From NCBI GenBank assembly GCA_013151255.1, contig JAADIQ010000103.1, positions 1-35,406 of the forward strand: 35,406 nucleotides of DNA, read 5' to 3'. The position numbers and the translations under genes were made by a program. The stretch's first letter is position 1. Each line of letters starts with the position of its first letter. Of this stretch, positions 26,110 through 35,236 are shown piece by piece. The stretch is from Alphaproteobacteria bacterium (lineage in GTDB: Bacteria > Pseudomonadota > Alphaproteobacteria > Caulobacterales > Parvularculaceae). The notes under the pieces are model-generated. The model was not told the origin of the DNA, did not search any database, and saw only the letters and a program-made list of their open reading frames with translations.

Positions 26110-27758
26110 TGTCACATAACGAATTGGTGTTTTTGCCGCTTGGCGGGTCCGGCGAAATTGGCATGAATATGAACCTTTACGGGTTCGGCAGGCCGGCCAA
26201 CCGGCAATGGCTGATGATCGATTGCGGCGTGATGTTCGGCAATCTCTCCACCCCCGGCGTTGACATAATTTGTCCGGACCCGTCCTATATTCTCGAAGAA
26301 AAAGAAGCGCTGCACGCCCTGTTGCTCACCCATGGCCATGAAGACCATATTGGCGCCGTGGCGCTGTTGGCGCCCAAGCTCGGCTGTCCGGTCTATGCAA
26401 CGCCGTTCACCGCCGCGCTGGTCGCGCGCAAGCTCGCCGAGCAGGGCGGGCCGGGGATTGAGCTTAACATCATCGACATGAATGAGCGCTTCGAGATTGG
26501 CCCGTTCGACATTGAATATGTCACGCTCACCCACTCCATCCCGGAGCCGAGCGGCGTGATTTTGCGCACCGAACTTGGGACCGTTCTGCATACAGGCGAC
26601 TGGAAAATCGACCCGGCGCCGACGCTCGGGCCGCAGCTCGATAGCAGCACCATCGAAAAGCTTGGCGATGACGGGTTGCTGGCGATGGTTTGCGATTCCA
26701 CCAATGTGTTGTCGCCCGGCACATCCGGTTCTGAAGGCGCGGTCCGGAAATCTTTGATCACGCTGATCAAGAAACAAGAAGGCCGCGTGGCGGTGACGAC
26801 ATTCGCGTCCAACCTGTCGCGGGTGGTGTCGATCTGCGAGGCTGCAGCGGCGGCGGACCGCAGCGTCTGCCTGCTCGGCCGGTCAATGTTGCGCATTGTC
26901 GAGGCGGCGCGCGAGACCGGGTTGCTGCCCGAGCATATGTCGTTTGTCGAGCCCAAAGACGCCGGCCACTTGCCGCGCCAGCATGTGCTTTATCTGTGCA
27001 CTGGCAGCCAGGGCGAGCCGCGCGCGGCGCTGGCGCGCATTGCCAGAGGCGATCACCGCGATCTGGTGCTGGGCGACGGCGATACGGTGATTTTTTCGTC
27101 GAAGATTATTCCCGGCAATGAGCGCGAGATTTATACGCTGCAAAACGACCTGGTCGATCTCGGCGTGCATATCATTACCGAAAAAGACGAGTTCATCCAC
27201 GTCTCCGGCCATCCGTGTCGGGATGAACTAAAGGCGATGTATGGCTGGGCGCGGCCAAAAATTTCAATCCCGGTTCATGGCGAGGCGCGCCATCTCGAAG
27301 AACATGCGGACCTCGCTTACGAGCTTGGCGTTGAAGAGGCGCTGGCGCCGCGCAATGGCGATCTCATTCGCCTGGCGCCGGATGGCCCGGAGGTGATCGA
27401 CGAGGTGCCGGCCGGGCGCATCTATCTTGACGGCGATATTTTGATGGCGGAGGGCGCAGCGCCCATGCGGGAGCGCAAAAAACTCTCCCATGCCGGCGTG
27501 CTCGTGGTTTCTATCGCCCTCGACAAACGCCATGCGTTGGCTGGCAATGCGCAGCTGACAAGCGTTGGCGCCGCTGTTCTTGATGACGCCGCGCTGGCTG
27601 AAAAAATCGAAGACGCCATCCTCGCCATGCCCGAACAAAAGCGCCTCGACGATGAAGCCGTCGAGCTGACGGTCAAACGCGCCGCGCGCATCTATTTCGA
27701 TCGCAACTGGGGCAAACGCCCGATCATTCAAACGCAGATACACAGGATAGGCCGATGA
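26109..27758 (+). CDS. rnj: Ribonuclease J
   Basis: 549 residues. RNase J is a metallo-beta-lactamase/beta-CASP nuclease with endonuclease and 5'-3' exonuclease activity, important for mRNA decay and rRNA maturation. The metal-binding HGHEDH motif is at residues 75-80, followed by HTGDWKIDP and CDSTNVLSPGTSGSE, where the beta-CASP domain begins. The late motif SGHPCRDELKAMYGWARPK and PVHGEARHL complete the active site. A C-terminal domain of about 100 residues follows. It is translationally coupled to coaX, and its TGA overlaps the next gene by four bases (ATGA). Confidence 0.96.
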   Translation: MSHNELVFLPLGGSGEIGMNMNLYGFGRPANRQWLMIDCGVMFGNLSTPGVDIICPDPSYILEEKEALHALLLTHGHEDHIGAVALLAPKLGCPVYATPFTAALVARKLAEQGGPGIELNIIDMNERFEIGPFDIEYVTLTHSIPEPSGVILRTELGTVLHTGDWKIDPAPTLGPQLDSSTIEKLGDDGLLAMVCDSTNVLSPGTSGSEGAVRKSLITLIKKQEGRVAVTTFASNLSRVVSICEAAAAADRSVCLLGRSMLRIVEAARETGLLPEHMSFVEPKDAGHLPRQHVLYLCTGSQGEPRAALARIARGDHRDLVLGDGDTVIFSSKIIPGNEREIYTLQNDLVDLGVHIITEKDEFIHVSGHPCRDELKAMYGWARPKISIPVHGEARHLEEHADLAYELGVEEALAPRNGDLIRLAPDGPEVIDEVPAGRIYLDGDILMAEGAAPMRERKKLSHAGVLVVSIALDKRHALAGNAQLTSVGAAVLDDAALAEKIEDAILAMPEQKRLDDEAVELTVKRAARIYFDRNWGKRPIIQTQIHRIGR

Positions 27759-28000
27759 CTATAGCTGGCGGCGTTGTTATTTTTATCGTCTGGTGGTGGG
27801 TGGCGTTCCTGGCGGTGCTGCCGCGCGGCATTGAGAGCCGGTGGGAGGCCGAAGACGATGGCGTCAAAGGCGCCGATCCCGGCGCGCCGGTCAAACCGGA
27901 TTTGAAAAACAAGGCCTGGCTCGCCACCAAAATCACCGCCGTCCTGTGGGCGATTACGGTGGCGATCATTTTGAGCGGCGTTATCAATTTCCGCGATTAA
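27755..28000 (+). CDS. DUF1467 family small membrane protein
   Basis: 81 residues with two hydrophobic segments, about 4-22 (GGVVIFIVWWWVAFLAVLP) and 57-76 (ITAVLWAITVAIILSGVINF), and a hydrophilic loop between them (IESRWEAEDD...). The family is alphaproteobacterial and typically follows rnj. Function unknown. The ATG overlaps the rnj stop by four bases, so it is the last gene of the nuoJ-to-DUF1467 transcript. R1 copy b begins about 44 bases after the stop. Confidence 0.9.
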   Translation: MTIAGGVVIFIVWWWVAFLAVLPRGIESRWEAEDDGVKGADPGAPVKPDLKNKAWLATKITAVLWAITVAIILSGVINFRD

Positions 28001-28043
28001 TCATTTCTCCATGCTTGCATTGGCAAAAGGCCTGTCATAGCAG

Positions 28044-28175
28044 TACTGCCAACGGTCAAAAAGGATGACCGTTGGGCGTTCAAGCGCCACGCAGGCTTAT
28101 GCGCCATAAGGCGCGGCGGCCGGTCGGCCTTGCCAAAGCGCAAAATGAAAAGCTCATTTTGCACTTTGGTATTAC
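28044..28175 (+). repeat. Structured repeat R1, copy b
   Basis: TACTGCCAACGGTCA / TGACCGTTGG hairpin, GCGTTCAAGCGCCACGCAGG core, GCGCCATAAGGCGCGGCGGCC, GGTCGGCCTTGCCAA, then the terminal hairpin AGCGCAAAATGA / TCATTTTGCACT flanked by TTGG and TATTAC. Same orientation as copy a. It fills most of the gap between the DUF1467 gene and mgtE. Confidence 0.85.
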
Positions 28176-28218
28176 GCAATTCCTGAAGCGACGGACAGTT
28201 TGAGGCGAGAGGTGTTTT

Positions 28219-29691
28219 ATGAACGATACATCGCCCGCCAGCAAATCCGACCGTCCTGATGCGGATCGCCCGGCCGGCAACACGCCCGGCGATGGCGATG
28301 ATGCGCAGTTTGCCGAAGACCAGACGCTGTCGCCGGAATTTGTCCGCTCGATCTCCGATATTATCGACGACCGCGACACGCTTGGGTTTGAGTATCTCAC
28401 CAAAGACCTTCACCCCGCAGACATCGCCGATCTGATCGGGCTGTTGCGGCTGGAAGAGCGCGCAGTCCTGATTGAGATGCTGGGCGAGGCTCTGGCGCCG
28501 GATGTCCTGGCCGAGCTTGACGACGACTTGCGCAGAAGCGTGGTTGCGGCGATGGGTCCGCAGCGGGTCGCCAAAGCGGTCGCCGAACTGGACACCGACG
28601 ATGCGGCGTTCGTCCTGGAGGACCTCGACGAGGAACACCGCGCGAAGATTCTCGCCGAAGTGCCGCTCGAAGAGCGCCTGGTCCTGCGCGCTGCGCTCGA
28701 TTATGACGAAGACACCGCTGGCCGCCTGATGCAGCGCGAGTTCTTCGCAACGCCCGGCTACTGGACGGTTGGTCAAATTATAGACCGAATGCGCAGCGCC
28801 GAAGATTTGCCTGAGCGGTTCTATGAGGTTTTTGTCGTTGATCCATCGTTCAAACCGGTTGGCGCGGTGCCGTTGTCGACGCTGTTACATGCGTCGCGCG
28901 ATACGGTGATTGAAGACATCATGTCCGGCGGCGACTTGCGCAAAATCCCGGTGACCATGGACCAGGAGGAAGTCGCCTACCTGTTCGAGCAGTATAACCT
29001 CATTTCATCGCCGGTCATCGACGCGTCTGAGCGCCTGGTCGGGATGATCACGGTCGACGATGTGGTCGAGATGGTGCGCGAGGAAACCCAGGAAGACATG
29101 CTCGCGCTAGGCGGTGTTGAGGCTGATACCGGACTGTCCGACACCGTGATTGAAACCGTGCGCTCGCGCTTTTCATGGCTGGCGGTCAATCTCCTGACCG
29201 CGATTGTCGCCTCGCTGGTGATCGCGCTTTATGATGCGGCGCTGGAACAAATCGTTGCGCTGGCGATTTTGATGCCCATCGTCGCCTCCATGGGCGGCAA
29301 TGCCGGCACCCAGACGCTCACCGTCGTGGTGCGCTCGCTGGCGACGAAAGATTTGACCGCCTCCAATGCGGCGCGGATTATTACCCGCGAGGCGCTGGTC
29401 GGGTTCGCCAACGGAGTGATTTTCGCTGTCATCATGGGCGCGCTTGCGGGCGCGTGGTATTTCTTCTCCGGCTGGGGCGACCAACCAGACGCTATCCGCC
29501 TCGGGCTGGTCGTCGGCGTGGCGATGGTCGTCAATCTTTTCGCCGCCGGTCTCGCCGGCATTCTCGTGCCCATCGGCCTGCAACGCGCCGGCGCCGACCC
29601 GGCGGTTTCCTCCGCGGTGTTTGTAACGACGGTGACTGATATTGTCGGCTTCTTTGTGTTTCTTGGATTGGCCGCGGCGGTGCTTTTGTAG
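28219..29691 (+). CDS. mgtE: Magnesium transporter MgtE
   Basis: 490 residues, an Mg2+-gated inner-membrane channel. Domains in order: MgtE N-terminal helical repeat domain (about residues 62-165), two CBS domains (about 178-295) that sense cytosolic Mg2+, a linker helix, and five membrane helices (about 318-490). The pore signature [15 protein letters not shown] (about 353-367) and the last-helix [13 protein letters not shown] aspartate are present. An acidic, disordered N-terminus of about 40 residues precedes the first domain. GAGAGG precedes the ATG. No M-box riboswitch is visible; the upstream gap holds R1 copy b. It converges on the ABC exporter gene. Confidence 0.96.
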   Translation: MNDTSPASKSDRPDADRPAGNTPGDGDDAQFAEDQTLSPEFVRSISDIIDDRDTLGFEYLTKDLHPADIADLIGLLRLEERAVLIEMLGEALAPDVLAELDDDLRRSVVAAMGPQRVAKAVAELDTDDAAFVLEDLDEEHRAKILAEVPLEERLVLRAALDYDEDTAGRLMQREFFATPGYWTVGQIIDRMRSAEDLPERFYEVFVVDPSFKPVGAVPLSTLLHASRDTVIEDIMSGGDLRKIPVTMDQEEVAYLFEQYNLISSPVIDASERLVGMITVDDVVEMVREETQEDMLALGGVEADTGLSDTVIETVRSRFSWLAVNLLTAIVASLVIALYDAALEQIVALAILMPIVASMGGNAGTQTLTVVVRSLATKDLTASNAARIITREALVGFANGVIFAVIMGALAGAWYFFSGWGDQPDAIRLGLVVGVAMVVNLFAAGLAGILVPIGLQRAGADPAVSSAVFVTTVTDIVGFFVFLGLAAAVLL

Positions 29692-29725
29692 GGCGCCGAA
29701 ATTCAGAGCGGGTCGAACATCTCTC

Positions 29726-31618
29726 TTATTGCGCCGCTTGCGCTTCTGCGCCGAATTGCAACGCGGCGAGGCGGGCGTAAAGCCCGCCCCTTGCGAGCAG
29801 CTCATGATGTGTTCCCTGATCGATAACCCGTCCGCCTTCCATGACCGCGATGACATCGGCTTTCAGAACTGTCGCCAGCCGGTGGGCGATGACGAGCGTG
29901 GTGCGATTGGCGGAAATGGTTTCAAAGGCGTTCTGAATGGCGCGTTCGCTTTCAGAATCGAGTGCGCTGGTCGCCTCATCCAGCAGCAAGATAGGCGCAT
30001 CGCGCAAGATTGCGCGGGCAATCGCAATGCGCTGGCGCTGACCGCCGGAAAGCGTCGCTGCGCCCTCGCCAAGCTGGGTGTCATAGCCTTCCGGCAAGGC
30101 TGAAATAAAATCATCAGCATTGGCGGCAATCGCCGCGGCGCGAACTTCATCATCGCTCGCCGCCGGCCGGCCAAAACGAATATTGTCCACCGTAGAACCG
30201 CCGAATAAGGGTGCGTTTTGTTGAACCACCGAAAGCACGCTGCGCAAGGCATGGGGGTCGAGGTCTTTTATATCGACGCCGTCAATCTTGATGGCGCCGC
30301 CTTGTGGATCATAAAACCGCAACAGCAGTTGAAACATCGTGCTTTTTCCGGCCCCGGACGGCCCCACAAGGGCGACGGTCTGGCCGGGGGCGATGTTGAG
30401 AGAGACGTCGCTAATTGCAGCCGTATCCGGGCGCGCCGGATAGCTGAAATCGACATTTTCAAAGGCAATCTCTCCGCGTATCGGCTGGCTCAGCGTTTTG
30501 GGGTTGGCCGGCGCGATGATGTCGGACTTGGCGCCCAGCAATTCCATTAACCGCTCAGTGGCGCCCGCAGCGCGCATCATCTCCGCATAGGTTTCCGTCA
30601 GCATCCCGACGCCGCTCACCGCGACAAACGCATACATAACAAATTGCGTCATGGCGCCCGGCGTAATCGCGCCGTTTTGCACCTGCACGGCGCCATACCA
30701 CAAAACACTGATCAAGCTTGCAAGGATAAAAGAAAATATCACCCCCGACATCACCGCGCGCACGCGCACGCGTTTGATCGCGACGTCGAAAGTTTCCTCC
30801 ACGGCGTTGGCGAAATTTGCCTGTTCTTCTTTTTCACGGGTGAAGGCCTGGACGGTTTCAACCGCGCGCAGACTTTCGCTCGCCCGCGCCGATGCGTTGG
30901 CGAGGCTATCTTGCCCGCTGCGCGAAAGCCTTTGGACCCGCCGCCCAAACAGCATGATCGGCCCGAGGATGAGGGGGCCAACCGCCAGCACCATCAAGGC
31001 GAGCTTCCAGCTTACGACAACCATCAAGATAAGCGCGCCGGTCGTTGTCGCCATGGTTCGCAACGCCACAGAAATGGACGAGCCAACCACGGTTTGGATA
31101 AGGGTCGTATCCGTTGTCAGACGCGACAGGACTTCGCCGGTGCGGGTGTTGGCGTAAAAGCCGGGGCTAAGGGTCAAAAGATGGTCGTAAACCGCACGGC
31201 GCAGATCGGCGACGACGCGCTCGCCGAGACGGCTGATAAAATAATACCGCAGCGCGCCGGCAACGCCGAGCAAGAGCGCAACAACAATCCCCGCGCCAAA
31301 CACCCCCGCAAGCTGGTCGCCAAGCGTAAAGCGCGTGCAAATCTCGGACGTCGTTGCGCCGGAAAATCCGCAATCTACAACCAGCCGGAAGGCGGCGGGC
31401 AATAACAGGGTCAGCCCTGAGGCGAGCACCAGGAAAACTGCAAACGCACCCAACAGGCCCGGATACTTTAATATGAAGGGCGCCAGCCGTCGCAGTGGTT
31501 TAGCGCTGCGCGATTTTTCGCGATGGGCGCGGTCCTGCTCAAGCTCGGATGCGAATGTCGATCCGCGGTCAATATCTGCCTGTGCGTGGAGCGTACTTGT
31601 CGCCGGTTCCGCCGCCAT
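29726..31618 (-). CDS. ABC exporter, fused permease and ATPase (MsbA-like)
   Basis: 630 residues. An N-terminal six-helix transmembrane domain (about residues 50-345) is fused to an ATP-binding domain (about 383-625), the half-transporter layout that works as a homodimer and moves lipids or other hydrophobic substrates outward. Walker [10 protein letters not shown] is at 419-427, signature LSGGQ at 523-527, Walker B ILLLDE at 543-548 and the H-loop His at 579. A charged N-terminal extension of about 40 residues precedes the first helix. The sequence fits the MsbA-related group common in alphaproteobacteria; the substrate is not evident. GGAGAG lies five bases before the ATG on the minus strand. 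mgtE converges from the other side. Confidence 0.93.
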   Translation of the reverse strand: MAAEPATSTLHAQADIDRGSTFASELEQDRAHREKSRSAKPLRRLAPFILKYPGLLGAFAVFLVLASGLTLLLPAAFRLVVDCGFSGATTSEICTRFTLGDQLAGVFGAGIVVALLLGVAGALRYYFISRLGERVVADLRRAVYDHLLTLSPGFYANTRTGEVLSRLTTDTTLIQTVVGSSISVALRTMATTTGALILMVVVSWKLALMVLAVGPLILGPIMLFGRRVQRLSRSGQDSLANASARASESLRAVETVQAFTREKEEQANFANAVEETFDVAIKRVRVRAVMSGVIFSFILASLISVLWYGAVQVQNGAITPGAMTQFVMYAFVAVSGVGMLTETYAEMMRAAGATERLMELLGAKSDIIAPANPKTLSQPIRGEIAFENVDFSYPARPDTAAISDVSLNIAPGQTVALVGPSGAGKSTMFQLLLRFYDPQGGAIKIDGVDIKDLDPHALRSVLSVVQQNAPLFGGSTVDNIRFGRPAASDDEVRAAAIAANADDFISALPEGYDTQLGEGAATLSGGQRQRIAIARAILRDAPILLLDEATSALDSESERAIQNAFETISANRTTLVIAHRLATVLKADVIAVMEGGRVIDQGTHHELLARGGLYARLAALQFGAEAQAAQ

Positions 31619-31756
31619 TGAAACTCTCCAAAGTCACGATGATGCGGGTGGGGACCGCGAAGAACGCACAATACCGCAAACCGGGCAATGCTGATTAGCC
31701 GTGGCCCCATAGATGGGCGGGCCTGCCTTTGGCTTCAAGAAAAATTTTATTCGGCA

Positions 31757-31771
31757 GTGAACCAATTTCAC
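31757..31771. promoter_or_regulatory. Dyad in the divergent promoter region
   Basis: GTGAA-CCAAT-TTCAC is a perfect 5+5 inverted repeat between the divergent ABC exporter and the 118-residue membrane protein genes. A CTATAT follows at 31783. It could be an operator for either gene; the evidence is weak. Confidence 0.25.
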
Positions 31772-31837
31772 AAAAATCCAGACTATATCTGCGAGCGGGA
31801 CAATTGAGGGCCCGAAAGGGCGTTCATGTAAAGACGC

Positions 31838-32194
31838 ATGAGAAAGAGAATGAAACGATTTCTGATTATTCTGGCGTGGTCGGGCTTACTGGGGGCCATC
31901 GCCGATGGAACAATTACCGCTTATGCGGCTTGGGAGGTTGCAACCACCAAAGGTATGGGGATCGACTTAACAGTCGATGAGCATCTCAGAACCCACTTAC
32001 ATTTTCTATACTGGCTCAAGGATGTCGCCTATTTCCTGGCGCCCGATCGCTTTGTCGATTGGTTATTCGGGCTGCCGGCACTGGCTTACTTTCCATTTCG
32101 GATATTGCTTAACCTTATTTTCGGTTGGTGGATGTTGCGATGGGCGCGGCGCCTTGAGAAACGATCAAAGGTTAATCAGCGTGGGAGTGCTTAA
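31838..32194 (+). CDS. Small membrane protein of unknown function
   Basis: 118 residues from ATG 31838; ATG 31850 (MKRFLIILAWSG), preceded by AGAAAGAG, is an equally good or better start. A first hydrophobic segment (about residues 8-30, LIILAWSGLLGAIADGTITAYA) may be a signal or anchor. Then come a soluble stretch with aromatic residues (HLHFLYWLKDVAYFLAPDRF) and a second membrane segment (LAYFPFRILLNLIFGWWML), with a basic tail. I recognise no family. It is transcribed away from the ABC exporter gene and toward the PEP-CTERM gene. Confidence 0.6.
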   Translation: MRKRMKRFLIILAWSGLLGAIADGTITAYAAWEVATTKGMGIDLTVDEHLRTHLHFLYWLKDVAYFLAPDRFVDWLFGLPALAYFPFRILLNLIFGWWMLRWARRLEKRSKVNQRGSA

Positions 32195-32209
32195 GGGCGA
32201 TTAACGCCA

Positions 32210-32814
32210 CTATTTCCGCACCCTGATCATTGCGGGCTGAGCTGCCCGGCGCTGGCCCAATAACCAATAGGCGCCGACCCCTGTGAGCAAGAGGATGAGT
32301 ATGCCCGGTTCGGGCACGTCGACTGGCGGCTCCGGTGGCATTGGGGCTTCGCAGTCGGGGTCGGTTTCGGGATCGCAAGGCGGCTCGCCCGGGGGAATGA
32401 TAATTGGCGGGATGAGGAAAGGCGGCGGGCCCAAAAATGGCGGCACGAAGGGAGGCCTCACCGGTGGTGCGACAGGCGTGCGCACGCCCGGCGCACCAGT
32501 GCTCACTGGGGCCTCCAGCGGTGTTGCCGGAACCCGCCCGACTTCGACCGGCGGCGCCGGGTTATAACCGGCGATGCGGATCGGAACCGGGCGGGCCGTC
32601 AAAAAGACTTGGAGGCGGCCCTCCTTGGGCCTTCGTCTCCGCAGCAGCCGCAATTGACGACGATATCGTTGCTGATATCGCCGACTGCGCGCGCCATCCA
32701 TGCATCATAATCGCCTTCCGCCGGCCCTGACCGGCCGCCAAACCCACCGCTCCAGACGATGGCGATAGCGACGATCAATGCGGCGACGATGTTGGCTAAG
32801 CCGTTGCCCATCAT
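32210..32814 (-). CDS. PEP-CTERM sorting-domain protein, apparently split by a frameshift
   Basis: The C-terminus reads VPEPGILILLLTGVGAYWLL followed by RR-rich residues, the PEP-CTERM signal (VPEP, helix, basic tail) used by exosortase for surface sorting in bacteria with exopolysaccharide. Before it lie proline-rich repeats (PPVRPPFVPPFLGPP). That frame has no signal peptide. The upstream frame starts at ATG 32814 or 32811 with MMGNGLANIVAALIVAIAIV, an export signal, and runs to TGA 32599-32601. The two frames overlap by about 100 bases; joining near the CCC run at about 32626-32631 would need a -1 shift or one extra base. The joined product would be about 200 residues. It may be a pseudogene, a sequencing error or a real recoding event. 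Confidence 0.6.
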
Positions 32815-33242
32815 AACAAAACCCTGACCTCTAGCGCTCCGATTTCCCCAAAACCCGCGAAAATTCGGCTTCCGGACGCATGGCCGTGGAGCGCGGGCGG
32901 GCCATGCGGGGTCAAACCTCCCAAGTCTTGTGCCAAGCTCGGGCGGGCGGGCGCGTTCGGGATTATCGCCCGTTGCCAACCGGTTGCAGGCTTTTCGTGG
33001 GTTTTGGGGCCGCGCCGGCCGGCGATTTTTGTCTCAAAATCTGGCCCGAATCAGCGCTGATATCTGCTATGTGCAGTTTTGACACAGCTTTGCCTGTGGT
33101 GGATTTCAGGCCCGCCCGGCGGCTACCCAACCGCGGCGTGGCGTGCTATTTATTGGTTAATGCGGGGCTGGGCGGATGCCAGATTGGGGCGCTGGCCCGC
33201 GCGGTGAATTTGGTATTCGGTTGGTGAGGTAAGAGGGGTTTT
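32815..33242. other. Gene-less spacer between PEP-CTERM and lysozyme-like genes
   Basis: About 430 bp with divergent genes on each side, so it should hold both promoters. A TTGACA hexamer is at 33079-33084, but no good -10 lies 16-18 bases downstream. AGAGGGG (33232-33238) is the ribosome-binding site of the lysozyme-like gene. I see no repeat of the families found elsewhere and no convincing protein. Confidence 0.5.
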
Positions 33243-34223
33243 GTGGGGACGATGCGGACGGGAGATACCGGTCTTAATCTGATCAAGGGCTATGAGGGCC
33301 TGCGCATGTCGGCGCATTATGCGCCGAGTGAGCAATGGACTGTCGGCTATGGTCATGTCTCCTCAGCCCGTCACGGCATGAGCGTCACCGAGGGTGACGC
33401 CGAACGTCTGTTGAAGGACGATGTCCAGCCGATTGAACAATTGCTCGGCGATACCGTCCGGGCGCCGCTTAATCAGAATGAACATGACGCGCTGGTGTCG
33501 CTGATTTTTAATATCGGTGAAGAAAACTGGAAGCGCTCAACGGTGCTGCGCAAGCTTAACGCTGGCGACAAAATTGGCGCCGCTAGCGCCTTTGAGATGT
33601 GGAACAAGGCCTTTGTCAGCAACGAGCTGGTGACGCTTGATGGTCTGGTGCGCCGGCGCGCGGCGGAAAAATCATTGTTCCTGATGCCGACGGACGCCTC
33701 GCTTGTGGTGCCGACATCGGATGTCTTTCCGGCGCGCGAATGCGAACCGGACTATATTTCCGACGCGGTGATGAACGCCAAGCCGCTGGTGAATTTCGAC
33801 GAGCTGCGGCAAGACCAGAAAAAGGCGCTGACGCCGGAAGAAAAAGCCGCGCGCACGCGCGCGCTGTTCGCCGCGACGCAAGCGCTGTCCGGCGATCCCT
33901 CGAAGATGATTATTTCCAAGACCGAAGAACACGCCGATATGGGCGTCACCATCGGGGTTGTGCTCGCCGGCATTTTGGCGCTCGGCCTGACGGCCATGGG
34001 CGTGATTTTGTTGCTCGGCCAGGAAGCGCCCGGCGTCGCGGAAGCCTTGGGGCTGAGCTATGACCGCTTTGCGGCGATCTTTGAAAACCTGCCCCTATGG
34101 CTCGCCGCTGTTGGCGCCGCGATGTGTTATTTCATCCTATATATTCTGGTGAAGCGCTCGGCCCGCCACGACCTCAAACGCCAGCGCGCGCGCGATCTCG
34201 CCCGGCTGCGGGTGGCTGAGTAG
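33243..34223 (+). CDS. Membrane-anchored GH24 lysozyme-like protein
   Basis: 326 residues. Residues 10-147 match the phage-type lysozyme fold (GH24): LIKGYEGLRMSAHYAP, QWTVGYGHVS, NQNEHDALVSLIFNIG and GLVRRRAAEKSLF. Catalytic Glu18 and Thr33 are at the same spacing as T4 lysozyme Glu11 and Thr26, but the position of Asp20 is Ala27. A linker of about 85 residues follows, then two membrane helices (about 233-259 and 284-303) and a basic tail. There is no N-terminal signal peptide, so the topology, with the enzyme domain in cytoplasm or periplasm, is unclear. The start is GTG 33243, with ATG 33252 as alternative. No phage genes are nearby, so this is a chromosomal cell-wall-type protein. Confidence 0.85.
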   Translation: MGTMRTGDTGLNLIKGYEGLRMSAHYAPSEQWTVGYGHVSSARHGMSVTEGDAERLLKDDVQPIEQLLGDTVRAPLNQNEHDALVSLIFNIGEENWKRSTVLRKLNAGDKIGAASAFEMWNKAFVSNELVTLDGLVRRRAAEKSLFLMPTDASLVVPTSDVFPARECEPDYISDAVMNAKPLVNFDELRQDQKKALTPEEKAARTRALFAATQALSGDPSKMIISKTEEHADMGVTIGVVLAGILALGLTAMGVILLLGQEAPGVAEALGLSYDRFAAIFENLPLWLAAVGAAMCYFILYILVKRSARHDLKRQRARDLARLRVAE

Positions 34224-34456
34224 TCGGCCCACTGCTTTCACCTTTGCCTGGCAAGACCCAGCTGATTCGCCTTCAGCGCAGAAGCCGGGTGGTTTGCGTC
34301 CGGCGTATGCGCGCGGGTTTGGCGGCGCAGCCTATATAACGCGGCGTAATGTCCATCCGATCACGTCCGCCTCGCAAAGCATTTGCCTCGGCGCAATTGC
34401 AGCCTATGATTGACGGGACGTGGGTGCGACGCCGGTTGTGGCGGCGCGCCATTCAA

Positions 34457-35233
34457 ATGGAGACGGCCTTGGCGCTACCGTATAAAGTGTTGCGTATCTC
34501 AGCTCTCATGCTGTTGCTGTCCGGCTGCTCGACCCTCACCGACCGCTGGGGAAGTGCGAATGGTGATGTTGACGGCATGGTTCAAGTAGCGGAACTGCGC
34601 ACGGCCGAGCTTGAGGTCGAGGTTGCGCAATTGAAATCCGATAAAGAGCTGCTCGCCAGCCAGCTGGAGGAATTGCAGCGTGAGAATGACAAGCTGGCCG
34701 CCGTCGATGAGGACACGTCTGCCGCTGATGAAGCGGCCAAGCTTGCCGAGGCGACCGCGCTGGCCAATAGCGAGTTGAAACTCCGCGACGGCGCCGTTGC
34801 CAGCAGCGCTATCGTTGAAGCCGCGGACGGCGCGGCGATCGCCAATGGTTCAGCCCCCGTCGCGCCGGCGCCGCGCCTGGTGCAGCCAACTTTTGCCTCA
34901 ACTGATGCGGTTTTTGAAAACGAGGCCGGCGGCGATATTGAAACCGCAAGCGTCCTGTTCGGGGTTCATCTTGCTTCCTATCGCAAGGTGAGGGAGGCGC
35001 GCGACGGCTGGAGCAAGTTGCAGCGGCAAAACCCCGACGAGCTTGGCCTGCTTGAGCCACGCATTGAACGGGTGCGGCTAAAGGGTAAGGGCGTTTTTCT
35101 ACGGCTGATCGGCGGTGGCTTCTCCTCACAGGAAAAAGCCGCGGCGCTGTGTGCGAGCCTTCAGCAAAAAGGCCTGTTTTGCTCCGTATCCGGATTTAAC
35201 GGAAAACGCCTGTCGCAGCTGGAAACCGGATAG
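34457..35233 (+). CDS. SPOR-domain lipoprotein
   Basis: 258 residues from ATG 34457; longer in-frame starts exist at 34349 and 34406, but they would place over 35 residues before the signal. METALALPYKVLRISALMLL runs into the lipobox LSGC (Cys24), so the mature protein is lipid-anchored in the envelope. A coiled coil (about residues 40-80, ELEVEVAQLKSDKELLASQL) and an Ala-rich linker follow. The C-terminus (about 165-245, FGVHLASYRKVREARDGWSK ... GVFLRLIGGGFSSQEKAAAL) is a SPOR domain, which binds denuded peptidoglycan glycans, often at the division site. A TATATA (34333-34338) could be the -10 of its promoter. Likely role: envelope or division-associated peptidoglycan binding. Confidence 0.82.
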   Translation: METALALPYKVLRISALMLLLSGCSTLTDRWGSANGDVDGMVQVAELRTAELEVEVAQLKSDKELLASQLEELQRENDKLAAVDEDTSAADEAAKLAEATALANSELKLRDGAVASSAIVEAADGAAIANGSAPVAPAPRLVQPTFASTDAVFENEAGGDIETASVLFGVHLASYRKVREARDGWSKLQRQNPDELGLLEPRIERVRLKGKGVFLRLIGGGFSSQEKAAALCASLQQKGLFCSVSGFNGKRLSQLETG

Positions 35234-35236
35234 GGT

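Noticed and set aside
28001-28218. M-box or other Mg2+ riboswitch before mgtE
   Set aside because: The gap is mostly R1 copy b, which also occurs beside genes unrelated to magnesium.
30644-31405. Plus-strand open frames opposite the ABC exporter
   Set aside because: Antisense to the membrane domain of a gene with all ABC motifs; composition is not protein-like.
33243-34223. A prophage lysis module
   Set aside because: The lysozyme-like gene has no holin, spanin, tail or integrase neighbours, and carries a cellular-style membrane anchor.
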